Shown in pieces: positions 10,520-21,829 of a DNA stretch of 64,000 nt; position 1 is the first letter of the stretch; each line of letters begins with the position of its first letter. The notes below the pieces were generated by a model, which had not been told where the DNA came from, searched no databases, and worked only from the letters and a program-made list of their open reading frames with translations. The stretch is from Porites lobata. Lineage: Eukaryota; Cnidaria; Anthozoa; Scleractinia; Poritidae. The position numbers and the translations under genes are program-made. The stretch spans positions 2,522,501-2,586,500 of the forward strand of contig CALNXK010000038.1 in assembly GCA_942486035.1 (NCBI GenBank), read 5' to 3'.

Positions 10520-13500
10520 CTTTGCGGTGGCAACTCGACCCTCTACTTCTTCTCTTTCCATTGTCCCAGTAGGAAAGTAGGGTACAATAGCAGTAAATGA
10601 TCTGGCTAGTAACCTGAAATGTACAGTGTAAAAAATTGTAAATTGTAAATTGCTTTTTTACCCACGAAGCACTTAAGAGTTCATATGAACTCGTTTAAAC
10701 GTGTCCGTGCATTCCAGATCAAATTGGAATTTGAAAGTGTTGGTTTTTAAGGAGAGGGGGAAACTGGAGTACCCGGAGAAAAACCTCTCGGAGCAAGGGA
10801 GAGAACCAACAACAAACTCAACCCACATATGGCGTCGACGTCGGGATTTGAACCCAGGCCACACTGGTGGGAGGCGAGTGCTCTCACCACTGTGCCACCC
10901 TTGCTCCCTCAAGTACATGTACTCATCAACAATACATATTTCCAAATCTATTATTACCACACCCCCTGCCTCCTCCATCCCTCTGATAATACAGTTTATT
11001 GGAAGGTAGCAGGTAAACCATGGATTTTCAAGCACCTTTTGTAAAAAACAGCTAAAAAGTATAATACATGTATGACGTCAGTACAATACTTGTTCATATT
11101 ATGTTGTTGTTTGTTTTTCTGATGATAGGAGGATTACAGGTATTCAAATCAAAGTAAAAGAGTGAAATCTGCTATTAACATCAGTATCTATAAACATACC
11201 TCGGGATTTTGTAAAGAATAGATAGCTGTTCAAATACAACTTCTGGGGAGTGAAAACTGCCTAAAAAGATGACTGCAAAAAGAATCAGATGTTTACTGTC
11301 ACCAGTGGCATAGCTGCCTTTAAGCCATTAACCCATTCGCTCCTGGAGATTTTGCCGAAAAACGCGTTTTGAAGCTAGTTGAGTGGTTTTTCTGGTCACT
11401 GTCGTGCTATAAAGAGCTAAAACTTACCACAAACCGGTTTACAGGTCGTACACTTGGCGGCCTTCTGATCCAGATGCAAAATATCAGCTTGCGAAGTTCG
11501 GGCATGCGCAGAAAGTGACACAGCAGTCTTGACTTTTACTTTTTGCTTTCTCTCCTCCCTTCTTTTTTCGCTTTTCTTGCCTCATTTTTTTTTCTCTTGC
11601 TGGGCATTTAGTAGGCTTCATTTTTTTTGAAAGATCTCTTCACTCTGCACAAGTTAGCGAAGAAAGTTGTCCTTGACCGTTAAAACTGATGACATCACAA
11701 AGGGTAAAAAGGACCTGAATCCACACGGGTGGTTACGGGCGGTTACGGGGCGAATGGGTTAAGCAAGCCTGAGCTTAACAAAAATTGGGGTTAAAATGAG
11801 CTCATGTAATCACATATGACAGGGAGTGATTGCACCTATACATGTAAATCAAACTTATGCCATCCTCTCTTTAATTTGTTACCATTTCATGTAATATTTT
11901 GAATGTTTCTTGTAAAGCACCATTGTGCATCGCTGGAAATGGTGCGGTCTATCAGAAAACAGCTGATTCCCAGGTGTAGTGCACACAAGCCAGTCAAGTG
12001 CAAAAAGGTATTTATGTCTCTTTTGAATTTAAGGAGGTGTAAAAACAGTCGACTCCCGATAATTCGAACCTTCAAGAGAAATAAAAAAAACGTTCAAGTT
12101 ATTGGGAGTTCGAGTTATCGAGGGTAAAATTATATAGAAAACGACCTGAAGGGAAATGAAAATTGCTTCGAGTTAGCTGGAGGTTATAGAGGGTTTGAGT
12201 TACCAGGAGTCGACTGTAGAGATCTTGATAAAGAATTCAGAAAGGCTTTTGTTGAAAACTCACTGCTTACTACTCACTGTAGGCAACATTTTAAAGCAAG
12301 CAGGAACAGCTGTGCTGTAGTTTTGATGTTTACATGTACAGTTCAGCATCCTCGTGTCTCGCTATTTTGTCCTCAACCCCCTTCATCCTCCCCTCTACCC
12401 CCTTCAGGACTTCTACAAGTTGGGCTTAATAGGGAAAAATGGCTGGCTACAATGTACATTCCGGGTCACTTACAGTACACAAGTCAAATTCATTTCAGCA
12501 ATTTTAAAGGATTGAAAAATATACAAAATGAACACTCGCAAATAGCTTGGCTAATTTAGGTTGGTATAGCAAATAAAATAGTCATAATAGTAAAAATCTA
12601 TATCTGCAAGAAAATAAATAAATTTATAAATAAATAAATAAATAAAAGCATTCCTTCTCTGACCTTACATTCATAGCTTGGGTTGTTTTAAAAAATCTGG
12701 AAATGTTCCATAACTGGGGAATTTCTGTTGGACAATGCTTACCATCTCTTCCTGCACAATCTTGCTTCACATTTTCAATAAACAAATTTGGCCAGCCATC
12801 AGGGAATTGCTGCCATGATACAGATCTGAGCTCTACACTCTGTTGAAACTGAAGAAGTCCTTTCTGTAATAAAGATGTGGTTAAGTAAAGATGTTATTCT
12901 GTAACAATTCGGAAAGTAACACCCAGCCTATTTAACAGTTGGGTAACGGGAGGGCATGGTGGCAAAACTGAAAGACACAAAATATGGAACAACCAACTGT
13001 CAGAAAATGAAGAATTCAAAAAATAAGAAGGAATATAATACGGACAATAAGGTGTAGGGAGTTGCTTCCTTTCACTCTATAAAAGGCCCTGTTAACTCCT
13101 CTAAGTGTGAATTATTTTTGTAAAATGCAATATGGGGAACCTGGCAGAATATCTTGTTTGAAAAAGTCTCTTAGTTGTCAGGAAGGGTACCAAATTGAGG
13201 CAAATTACAGTTAAGACAAAACTCATAAAAAGTCTTGGACTTCGATTAGATCAGGGGCACCCAACGAGAGTATAGTTCAAAACCACATAAACATAGCATT
13301 GTTGAACGTACTTTAGTATTTACACGGTAGATAAAGGCTTATTTTTATCCCCTAAAAATGTTTCATCCGTTCGGATTTCCTAGCTGAAAGTATAGTGATC
13401 CGAAAATTATAGGGATCAAAATTTACCTTTTCGAAAATTTAAGCCAGAAAAAAGGCTCCCGAAAATTCTAGGTGACCTTTTTAGGATAAAAATCCGTTAA

Positions 13501-14094
13501 AAATGGGCAATTATACGATTTTTTTGAAGTTCGAAAATCCTAGGAGAGGTAGGCAAGCAAGAAATTTGTCAGAAAATGATCCGAAAATTCTAGACCTCAA
13601 ATCGTCTTCCGAACAGGTAATTTTCCGAAAATTGTCGTTGGGTGCCCCTGTTAGATCTGCTTGAAAATTGTGTCAAAAAATGTCAAAAACTTTGTCAAGT
13701 GTTCTTTATAGGAACATTGGCCAAACAATAATCATTAATGACGTAAATTTCACTCCAGTTATCAAAAATCCACACGCCTCTTACAAATTCCTCTGGAATT
13801 TTCTCTTTTTTATGTTATAATTTAGTGATAGTTGGGTAGATATGGATCCAAACAGCTGTTACTATCAATCAACACACTGTCCTCTCGCCATTGACCACAA
13901 CGTCAGGTGAAACAATATAGTTAGTAGACAGGGACTCAAACGTGTCCTACCTGTGTTACGATCGGTGATTTCAGTGCATGGCTGCATCTTTCACAAATAC
14001 TTTGAGCCAACTGACTCATAGACTTGTGATAGAACAAAACCGCTGGTGGTCGGGGTACATAGCTTGCTTTTTCGAGTAAACCTGAGTCCGCCAT
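10520..14094 (-). CDS. PRPP synthetase-like gene (class II, plant PRS4-like), N-terminal four exons only
   Basis: Ribose-phosphate pyrophosphokinases make PRPP from ribose-5-phosphate and ATP in the cytosol. Four minus-strand exons join with matching phases: 14094-13951 (ATG at 14094), 12863-12743, 11272-11200 and 10613-10520, giving about 144 residues. The translation begins MADSGLLEKASYVPRPPAVL. It contains VELRSVSWQQFPDGWPNLFI, which from memory closely resembles the Arabidopsis PRS4 stretch around IELRSISWRQFDDGFPNLFI. It then shows FLGSFHSPEVVFEQLSILY and YFPTGTMERE, also as in PRS4. Donor and acceptor dinucleotides are canonical. PRS4 is about 340 residues, so the C-terminal half with the PRPP-binding loop is missing. 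After the last donor at 10519 the sequence soon becomes NCOA4-duplicate intron (below 10240), and I find no further exon. The gene is either truncated by that rearrangement or continues beyond the left edge. The ATG lies close to the divergent FBXO16. Confidence 0.75.
10660..10911 (-). mobile_element. tRNA-derived SINE
   Basis: It lies in intron 3 of the PRPP synthetase-like gene. On the minus strand it has an A box (TGGCACAGTGG) and a B box (GGTTCAAATCC) followed by a family-specific body. Open frames on both strands run through it by chance and are not genes. Confidence 0.75.
11328..11762. mobile_element. piggyBac-type MITE
   Basis: The ends read TTAA-CCCATTCGCTCC and GGGGCGAATGGG-TTAA, a TTAA target duplication with CCC-starting inverted repeats as in piggyBac elements. 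It is 435 bp with no ORF and sits in intron 2 of the PRPP synthetase-like gene. Confidence 0.75.
12046..12216. mobile_element. Tigger/mariner-like MITE
   Basis: CAGTCGACTCC at the left and GGAGTCGACTG at the right form an inverted pair. Internal copies of 'TTCGAGTTATCGAGGG'-like sequence resemble Tc1-mariner (Tigger) non-autonomous elements. Confidence 0.6.
13252..13650. mobile_element. MITE with CAGGGGCACCCAACGA ends
   Basis: The inverted ends CAGGGGCACCCAACGA and TCGTTGGGTGCCCCTG are perfect. A 6-bp direct repeat TTAGAT flanks them (13246-13251 and 13651-13656). It lies in intron 1 of the PRPP synthetase-like gene. Confidence 0.85.
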
Positions 14095-14430
14095 CTTTTT
14101 TTGTTTCTACTGGTCGGACGAGTGGAAACTGGGGCTAGCATATGTGTTGTACAGTTACAATTTTCAGTTAACAGAAAATTCATGTCAATTTCCCTGAATA
14201 AAATTATGGTATCTTTTTATCTTGAAATGATACGAAATATAATTTCAGAAACAAAACAGCTTAGAGTCTTCAGAGAAGTCGTTGTGTTACCTGAGCCACC
14301 AGTCGCAGACACTGTAGCTGTCAGCGGTTTTCTTGGACAACACAACATTGCTCTTTAACTTTGCAACGATCGACTTTTTAGAGTCGATTTTCATCGAATT
14401 TGTAGAAGAATATTATTTTGACATGTCTGT
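14095..14430. promoter_or_regulatory. Putative bidirectional promoter between the PRPP synthetase-like gene and FBXO16
   Basis: The two genes diverge, and fewer than 350 bp separate the PRPP synthetase ATG from the first recognisable FBXO16 coding sequence. I see no clear TATA box or initiator, so this rests on arrangement alone. An upstream FBXO16 exon may lie inside this interval. Confidence 0.4.
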
Positions 14431-17400
14431 GAGAACCATAGATTCACCTCCAGTGCATATGCTAAAACAAAGAGCTTCAAGGCGAAAGAAAATACGACAT
14501 CGGCCTCGAAAATCAAGGAAAAAAGAACAGCTGAAAATCAGCTTTCAGGCGTCAAAAGTTCTTGGACCCCGCTGAAACAAGATTTGAATGAAAAGGTCTG
14601 TTTTTCGAGCACACTGTTTCCTCTTGTGTTATATTTACAGATAAATGTGAAAACAATTAATTTTGCAGCTCTTTGATGAAAGGAAAGAACTTGTCAGCAA
14701 CTGGGTGAGTTTAAATTCATGCTACATCTACAAACTCGTCTGTAAACACCGCGAGCCCATCAGTATCACTGTTATGTCAATATTATATTAATCGCTTGTT
14801 ATTCTTCAAAAAGTCATCTTCACAACGCTAAGTGTATAAACTTACTTATGGCTCCATACGTTAAGGATACGTTGACAAAGGAAATACCATTTATTTATTC
14901 TTTGGGCTTACTAAAAGCACCTACTTTTTGTAATGGATTTCTTTTATTAATTTTACAGTTAAGTTTTTAGCTCTGACAAAGGTATTTAGTAGTGTTTGAC
15001 TTGCTGTTAAACAGTAATCTTATAAACTACCACAGCGTCACCTTTCTTTTTCTTCTTTTTTTCTGACTTAAATTTACTGGCTAATTTACTCGTCACAACC
15101 ACCGAATTACAGCGTTTTGTATGAGAAATGATTACAACAGGCCTCGTATTATACTGACAAACACTTGTATGATCACAATAAAAGTATCTGTTGAATCACT
15201 TCATTTCACGTTTCAAAACTTACCACCTTTGTTTCAATGACTATGATGAAATCATAATAAATGAATAATGATAATGATTTCAGTTTGACAGATGGTCTGA
15301 TGCTCAAAGAAGAATCATTCTTGAAATCCTTGAAATCAAAATGCAAGAACTCTCAACTACAATACACATTCTCTTTGATCGATGAAAGAATTCCTATAAC
15401 TCATGTTGATTTCACACGGAAACTCCCATGAGTCATAACAGTGTACATTATGTCATTTCTGGATCCTCGCAGTCTTTGTCGCTGTGCACAGGTTTGCTGG
15501 TTTTGGAAATATTTATCTGAACTGGATCAGATCTGGATGCCAAAGTGTTTCAAGTTTGGTTGGTTATTGCCATTTGTACCGACTCCTTATGAACAAGGAG
15601 TTTGGAAGAGACATTACCTTGAGTGTGTGAGAGGATTACAGTACATGAGACCTAAGGTAGAGGAAAGGTTTTCTGTTTTGCTTTAATAATTTACTAAAAG
15701 CAGGCATAAAAACATGTATTCAAACAGGGCTTTAAAAAGCTTGAATTCCAGCTTGTCCTTTGGGGAAGCAGCTCTCACAGTTTGCCTGCTCAGGGCCACT
15801 TCTTGCTTGGGTTTGTTAATGATTCACTTGTCTTAGAAGATGACTTGCCTTGTCTCTCGCCCATTGGGCAGGTGAGCTGTAAAAGGTACTTACCAAACAA
15901 GAAAAAGACTTTTGGGACTCTTGGGCAGGGTTTTTTTTTAACCCTGATTGCACTCTCTCTGTCACAGAGTTTTCCTCTGGGTATAAAATGACATTACTGA
16001 AGATCTGCCAGATGTTTGAACCTGAGTTAAGGTTTTACGTAAGGTGGATAGCTTTATGTGCTGCAAAAAGCCTCATCCAGTACATAGGTAGTGCAACACT
16101 TATCCACTGAAATGGTGATTTATCAGGTAGATGGCCTTTAAATTTTGAATAACTTAAGTTTGTTGTTTATTAAAAAACAAGTTTTTTTTCTTTGTTCTTG
16201 ACACCCTTGTATCTTGCTTTCATGTTCAGAGCCTATGGCTCCAAAAAACGTTGAGACAGTCAAACATCTCATAATGAACTTACCTCTACAAAATGGACAC
16301 ATCTTTTTCAGGGACAGTTCTTTTGTTCTCAGATGCAAAATTTTGTACAATCCCTTCCATTTTAAAGCAAAAACCTCTTTTCCTCTGGTGTCCACATTAG
16401 GGGGATTTCACCAATTTACAACACCACACTTTTAGATCGAATTTTGATTCTATTAGAGACCTTCTTAGGGAGGGAGGTACATATGCCTCCAGTCTGAATT
16501 TCAATTGCAGTCATTTTGCATTTTGAGTCCTGAGTAGGCCATGTCCTGACAGTATTTAACCCATCTTTATGTCGTTTGTGTCCATTTCATGTAGTCGTAT
16601 GTTCCTGTTTCCAGGCCATGTCGCTTTGAGATTTTACCCTAATGGGACCTCTCTTTAATCTAGGAAATACATTGCCTGCATAGCAGCTGCTCCATCTCTT
16701 TTTTGCTCCTTTCACATGGTACATGGTATAAAAGAATGTTAAAGCTGACATTTTAGGAACTAGCTTCTTACTGGTCTGTGTTTCAAATGTAAGCTTTTGA
16801 CCCTGGTCTATACAGTGGCCAATTCACCATTTTTGACCTCAAAGTGCTCATCATTATTTCTGTGTTTTGCCTCCCACCTCTAACAAGTTCGTTACTTTAT
16901 CCTTTAAGCCCCTGACTTCAAACATTCGCATACAGAATTGGTTGAGAGAATCTGACAAAAGGTCAGCGCGTTTTCTCATTCATGATTATTAACTTATTGG
17001 TTCTCATAAACTTGATCATTAATTTATAATTAGGAATGAGGATTAAAACACAAAACCTTTCTTTAACAGTCACCACCAGGTTCTCCAAAGGTAGTTCCCG
17101 CTGAAAAAACAATATCACGGAGTCAGAGTCATGGCAGCCTGTTTAAAAAGACAAATAAAAAGCCAGCAGCAAGCCATGATGTCCCCCCCTGGAGGGGTCC
17201 AGATCCTCGTCCTAATGATATTAAAAGAAGGCTAACTACTGAAGGACATGTAGGGGGGTGCAGGTGAGTGTTACAGCTGCACATCAGTTTATCATGCTCT
17301 CATAACCTTTGTTGGGAATTATGCGCCAATAGTGTGCGTACATATTTCATAGTATATTTTTATCCTTTTTGCCTTAATAATATTTCAGTTTGATGGCAAC

Positions 17401-20400
17401 GCTGATTGCTAAATAATTAGCTCATGATCTCCGATAAGTTCAAGGAACAGTCACAAAGTGAACCGTGATAACTGATAAGATATTTGGGTTCCTTAATTGA
17501 TATCGTGGAAGTAATGCTAAATGTCAATCACTTTGTAACAATATAGGTTAGGTTTCATGTGTATTGGCATTTGGGGGAGTCGAGGGGAGAAGATCATGCT
17601 ATCAAAACCAACTTGTTGTGCGGAAAATATTTGTGAGTGAGTGAGTTGCGAAAACTGTGACTTTATTGTGAATAAAGCTACATCAAAGAGATGATCTGCT
17701 GATGTTGTTAGGAGAAAATTGATGTTGGTCAGTCTTGAGACCTAAAGGGTTAAAGTGGAGTACATTGTATTCACAGGACTGTGCTTCAAAAGGGCCCTAT
17801 GGCCCCAACCTGGCCCCATTTCTTGCTCTCACCTCGGGCTGGTCAGTGGTCAATGTCTGGCCAAGATGACCATTTGTCCAGAAAAACGTTGGGTTTGCAG
17901 GTCATTTTGAGAAGACATATTTAAAAATAAGTGACCAGCAAAAAAGATGTATTTTTACTCCATCCATTAGACTTCTGAGGTTTCTATCATGAGGACAAGT
18001 ATGACTATCGTTTTTCACTTAACGTTTGCTTGTAACGATAATAATTTTAACATTCACTCGATAATCATTGACCAGTCAGAAGAGAGACATGGCTGAGCTA
18101 AAATTTCTTTGGCCAGTCAAATACGACCGGCAACAACTCAAACGTTTTTGAGCCCTGATGTCTACCTAAAACTTGCTCATGTCCGACAAAATCCCAAACT
18201 CATTCACAGGGGATTTGCACAGTAATTAAAGAGGTTATAAGTCAACCATAATGTATTTTCAACAGATTTTCTGGTGTGTGTATGATAAGGGCAGTGATCT
18301 GGCCGGAGATATGCCCTTTCTAAAAGGAAAAATCTATGCAGGCCGGAGCATCGGCGTAAGCAACTTTTCCCACAGAAATTAAGGCAAGAAGGGGGCAAAA
18401 GAGAAACAAAAAAGGAGGCCAGAGCAGGTGGAAGAAGTCAAGGTGGTGCAATGGCATTCCGTTTCTCCCAACTTGAAGTCTCGAAAGTTTGCCTCCTGTT
18501 TATGCCTGAACTTTAAAGAAAACCTGTGAATTGGCATCAGAAAGAAAACCCAGCCTAGTGCTTGACTCAGTTGTAAACAATGTTTTCGAGAACAAACCGT
18601 ACATACATTGACACTTTTTTGTTTTTGTTTTTGTTTGTGTCAAGACGCTGCCATATGTCTTCACATACAGAACACAGTGATCAACACGAACAGACGCCTA
18701 AAAAGGGAACAACCGCTAAATCTACCAAACCAAGAATACGGCCAGCTACGGTAAGACTACAGTTAAACGCTTTAGGAACCCATGAGTCATCTCATACTAG
18801 CTCATATTAGAGTAGGTGGAACATTTTGTCCGGGAGAGTATAGCCTGAGAAGACAACCTACATTCCACGACGTTACCAGTGATTTTCCCGCGAAATGGTG
18901 TCTAAGAAACGACTGCAGATATTCCTTACTGATAACGTGTCACTACCCAGATCTGTTTAGTGCTTCTCATTGGTCCTGCCAAGAAGGGAACTTTGCCTCA
19001 ACCAATCAGAAGAATAACCCAGATCTGGGTAGTGACGCGTTGTCCGTAGATGTCATTTCGTGGGGAAACCAGCGGTGGCGTCACTGTAAAATCACCGGCT
19101 GTTGTCTCAGCTGCAGAGAGCGTAGTCCGAAATACGACTGTTGTTGTTGACTGTGTGGTAGCCATCTTCTTACAGTGGCCTTATTACAGTAGTTCATTTT
19201 GTATGATCATACTCAAATCCTTTTATTTTGAACACAGCCGACTGGAAAAACTTGCTTATAACAGTGACACTGCATGCAAGTAGAGTAGAAGAAATTTCGA
19301 TTTACACTCTTTGGAAGAGGATTAAAATCGATGTAACAAAAAAAAAACTAACAGGTGAAACAGGATAGAAACAGAAGAAATACATTTCCTACAAATTAAG
19401 TCTCGGTGGGCAAGCATAACCCGTTCTTTCAGGGTTATTATTCATGCAAAATTCATTGACAGGTTCTATATTTCGTGAAGTTTACTGTTACCTAAGAGTC
19501 ACGAATTAAGTAAAACAGAACCCGTGCAGTTTGTGTATCGAATGTATCATTCGTTATTTTTAACTTTTCAGGCAAATTTTGCACCCGAAACTGAAGCAGC
19601 AGGGACCAAGTTTAACAGCAGATCTGGGCGCCCTGACTGGGCGGTACAGGCAGCCATAACTCCTGTCCGAGCAAATCGCCCACCACCCCCAGAGCTGAAA
19701 CCCTCGGCGCAGTCCCTTGGAAATGCAAGAGGGGTCAGAGATCGACCAGGTATATACTAGTTACACGATGCTTGTGCGTGATATACTGTGAAATACTTCC
19801 AGAGTGACTCACTATAGTAAGTTACGTACATATATACTAGTTCATATTTTGAAGAGAACCCGTAGCCAGGGATACTGCGGAATATGCATCGTTTTTTCTT
19901 TTCTGCCCTGTATTCTTCAGGGCATTGGATAAGTGCACGTGTACAGATACATTTTTTTTAAGCTGTTGAAGGGGCTGTGTCACGGCAGTCCAGTTCATTT
20001 TGTTTAATTTTGCCAATTACTCGCCCTCAATGGCTATGGAACTTTAAGTAAGCAAAGAAATTACATGTACATGACAAAATCAGGGACCCGAGACAAGCAA
20101 ATATGTCTCCTGAGCATTATTTTTGAAGTTGCAAGCAGCAGGGATCAATTTTGAAAAACTGTTAGGTTGAACAGTTTTCAAAAATCCTAATTTTAATCCG
20201 TTTCAATCTTCTTCAGTTTTGCCCATCCGTGACATCTGCTGTATCTGTTATGTTATTTTAACCTTCCTCTAAAGTTTTAAGCGGTTATTTTTATGTTTCT
20301 CTTAATTTAACGGGCATGATAATTTCCTAATTTGGCTGAATTTCGTGACACATCTCCTTTAAACCTGTAGAATAAAAGAGTTCAAGGTGGTGTGTAAATC

Positions 20401-20747
20401 AATGTGGGCTTGGCTTTAGCTTTCGTTAGAATGATTTCCTTGTACTCACAACTGACTCAACGTGTACATCGACTAAGTTGCTTTTCTTTTACACTTCTCT
20501 TCTTTGTGCTACTTTTATGTAAAGCTACGTGCGAGGCCTCGTTGACCCCCAGTTGGGTGTGGTCTATCTGTCATGGGGATAGGGCCCGCAGTCATTGGCG
20601 TCATGCTGTTGAGTTGTCCTTGCAAAATTGGCAAATCTAAGTATACAAATATGAAGCAAATAAATTCAAATTATCTTTCTTGTTTTAGGCGCGGAGTTGT
20701 TCAGGAGTCAGCCTTGGACAAGACCACCCGACTATGACTCTGACTAA
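14422..20747 (+). CDS. FBXO16: F-box only protein 16 (FBXO16), with a frameshift and in-frame TGA in the F-box exon
   Basis: FBXO16 is a substrate-receptor subunit of SCF ubiquitin ligases; the F-box binds SKP1. Exons are about 14422-14595, 14669-14704, 15284-15656, 17070-17263, 18645-18750, 19572-19749 and 20689-20747 (stop TAA). They carry SSWTPLKQDLNEK, LFDERKELVSNW, FDRWSDAQRR and SFLDPRSLCRCAQVCW with PTPYEQGVWKRHYLE; then PPWRGPDPRPND and RPPDYDSD at the C-terminus. These match human FBXO16 as I recall it. Phases agree at every junction except inside exon 3, which is 373 nt where a multiple of three is needed. The reading frame shifts +1 between ILEILE and SKCKNSQ. A TGA at 15429-15431 then stands where human has Arg in KLPRVLSLYI. 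All downstream exons are open. The N-terminal start is unresolved: the in-frame sequence before 14595 has no ATG after the TGA at 14419. It may be a pseudogene or null allele, use a downstream ATG at 15450, or contain assembly errors. Confidence 0.8.
15726..15947. mobile_element. Dispersed repeat / possible MITE in an FBXO16 intron
   Basis: It starts CAGGGCTTTAAAAA and ends near TTTTTTTAACCCTG, an inverted pair. The body (CTTGTC..TTGGGG..; GACTTGCC; CTCGCCCATTGGGCA) recurs at 9515-9750 and 49925-50145. Confidence 0.5.
18835..19150. repeat. Interspersed repeat in an FBXO16 intron
   Basis: The stretch contains inverted and repeated motifs such as CACTACCCAGATCTG / CCCAGATCTGGGTAGTG. From memory the open frame (YSLRRQPTFHDVTSDFPAKW) resembles a translated high-copy coral repeat. 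It has no gene-like exon structure, so I treat it as a repeat. Confidence 0.5.
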
Positions 20748-20865
20748 AGATACAAGACTGACATTTTCCACTTGGTTACAAATTCAATTCCGGATAGCCA
20801 TTTCGTCCACTTCCTGGCCAATATAAGAGAATAATTTTAGTTTTATGAAAAGTTGAAGAATAAAA
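20748..20865 (+). terminator. FBXO16 3' UTR with poly(A) signal
   Basis: AATAAA lies at 20859-20864, 112 nt after the stop codon. Confidence 0.6.
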
Positions 20866-21300
20866 GCACAGTAAGAAACTCTGCCAACAGATTTTATAGA
20901 CAAAATTGACCAACTAAGGAAAATGTTTTACAAGGAATGTTTTATAGTCATACTTTATACAAATCTTTACCTATACTTAGCCCGTAAAGCGTCAAAATAT
21001 GTAAGCAAGTAAATCTTAGTAAAAAAAAAAGAACAGAATACTTTGTATATAAAGCTAGTAAGACAACCAGAATACTGTCGTGGAATATATTGTTCATCCT
21101 GTTAATACTATTTTAATGATATTATCATGTTGAACTTTGTTTTCCGTTCTACTGCAGGGTTTTATAACTAGAGTTTGTTAAAGAAAACGTATTTATTGAA
21201 TTTTTTTTATTTAATGTAATATAGCAGGGGCTCTTGAATATAGCAATTGAAGTACGTAAGAGGGTGAATTAAGAGGTCAATAAAGGTTCATAAGGTCATT

Positions 21301-21790
21301 TATGCAGTGCTAGATCGTTCTTTGAAACTTTTGAATCTGTGGATGAAATCCTAAAGTGTGACCATTCAAATGAAAGCTACTGAGCAGTACTTTCCTGTGG
21401 TACTGTTTATTATGCTGTACAAGGTGGTTCTAACTTTTGAGTCTGTGAATGAAATCCTAAAGTGTGACCATTCAAATGAAAGCTACTGAGCAGTACTTTC
21501 CTGTGGTACTGTTTATTATGCTGTACAAGATGGTTCTAACTTTTGAGTCTGTGGATGAAATCCTATGGTGTGACCATTCAAATGAAAGCTGATGAGCAGT
21601 ACTTTCTTGTGGTACTGTTTATTATGCTGTACAAGGTGGTTCTAACTTTTGAGTCTGTGGATGAAATCCTAAAGTGTGACCATTCAAATGAAAGCTGCTG
21701 AGCAGTACTTTCCTGTGGCACTGTTTATTATGCTGTACAAGGTGGTTCTTACTTGTGGAGTCTGCGATGGATGAAATCCTACAGTGTGAC
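21301..21790. repeat. 106-bp tandem repeat, about 4.5 copies
   Basis: The phrase GTGACCATTCAAATGAAAGC recurs every 106 bp (ACCATTCAAA at 21361, 21467, 21573 and 21679), then degenerates at 21789. Units differ at a few positions. A single diverged unit lies in a GBF1 intron at 57715-57830. Confidence 0.9.
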
Positions 21791-21829
21791 CGTGCTAAGC
21801 TTTGCACGGATTTAGAAACAAAATCCTTT

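Noticed and set aside
10673..11035. Long open frames on both strands
   Set aside because: They run through a tRNA-derived SINE with A and B boxes; the frame is a property of the repeat.
18782..19150. 122-codon plus-strand ORF
   Set aside because: It lies in an intron of FBXO16 and resembles a high-copy repeat; no exon signals.
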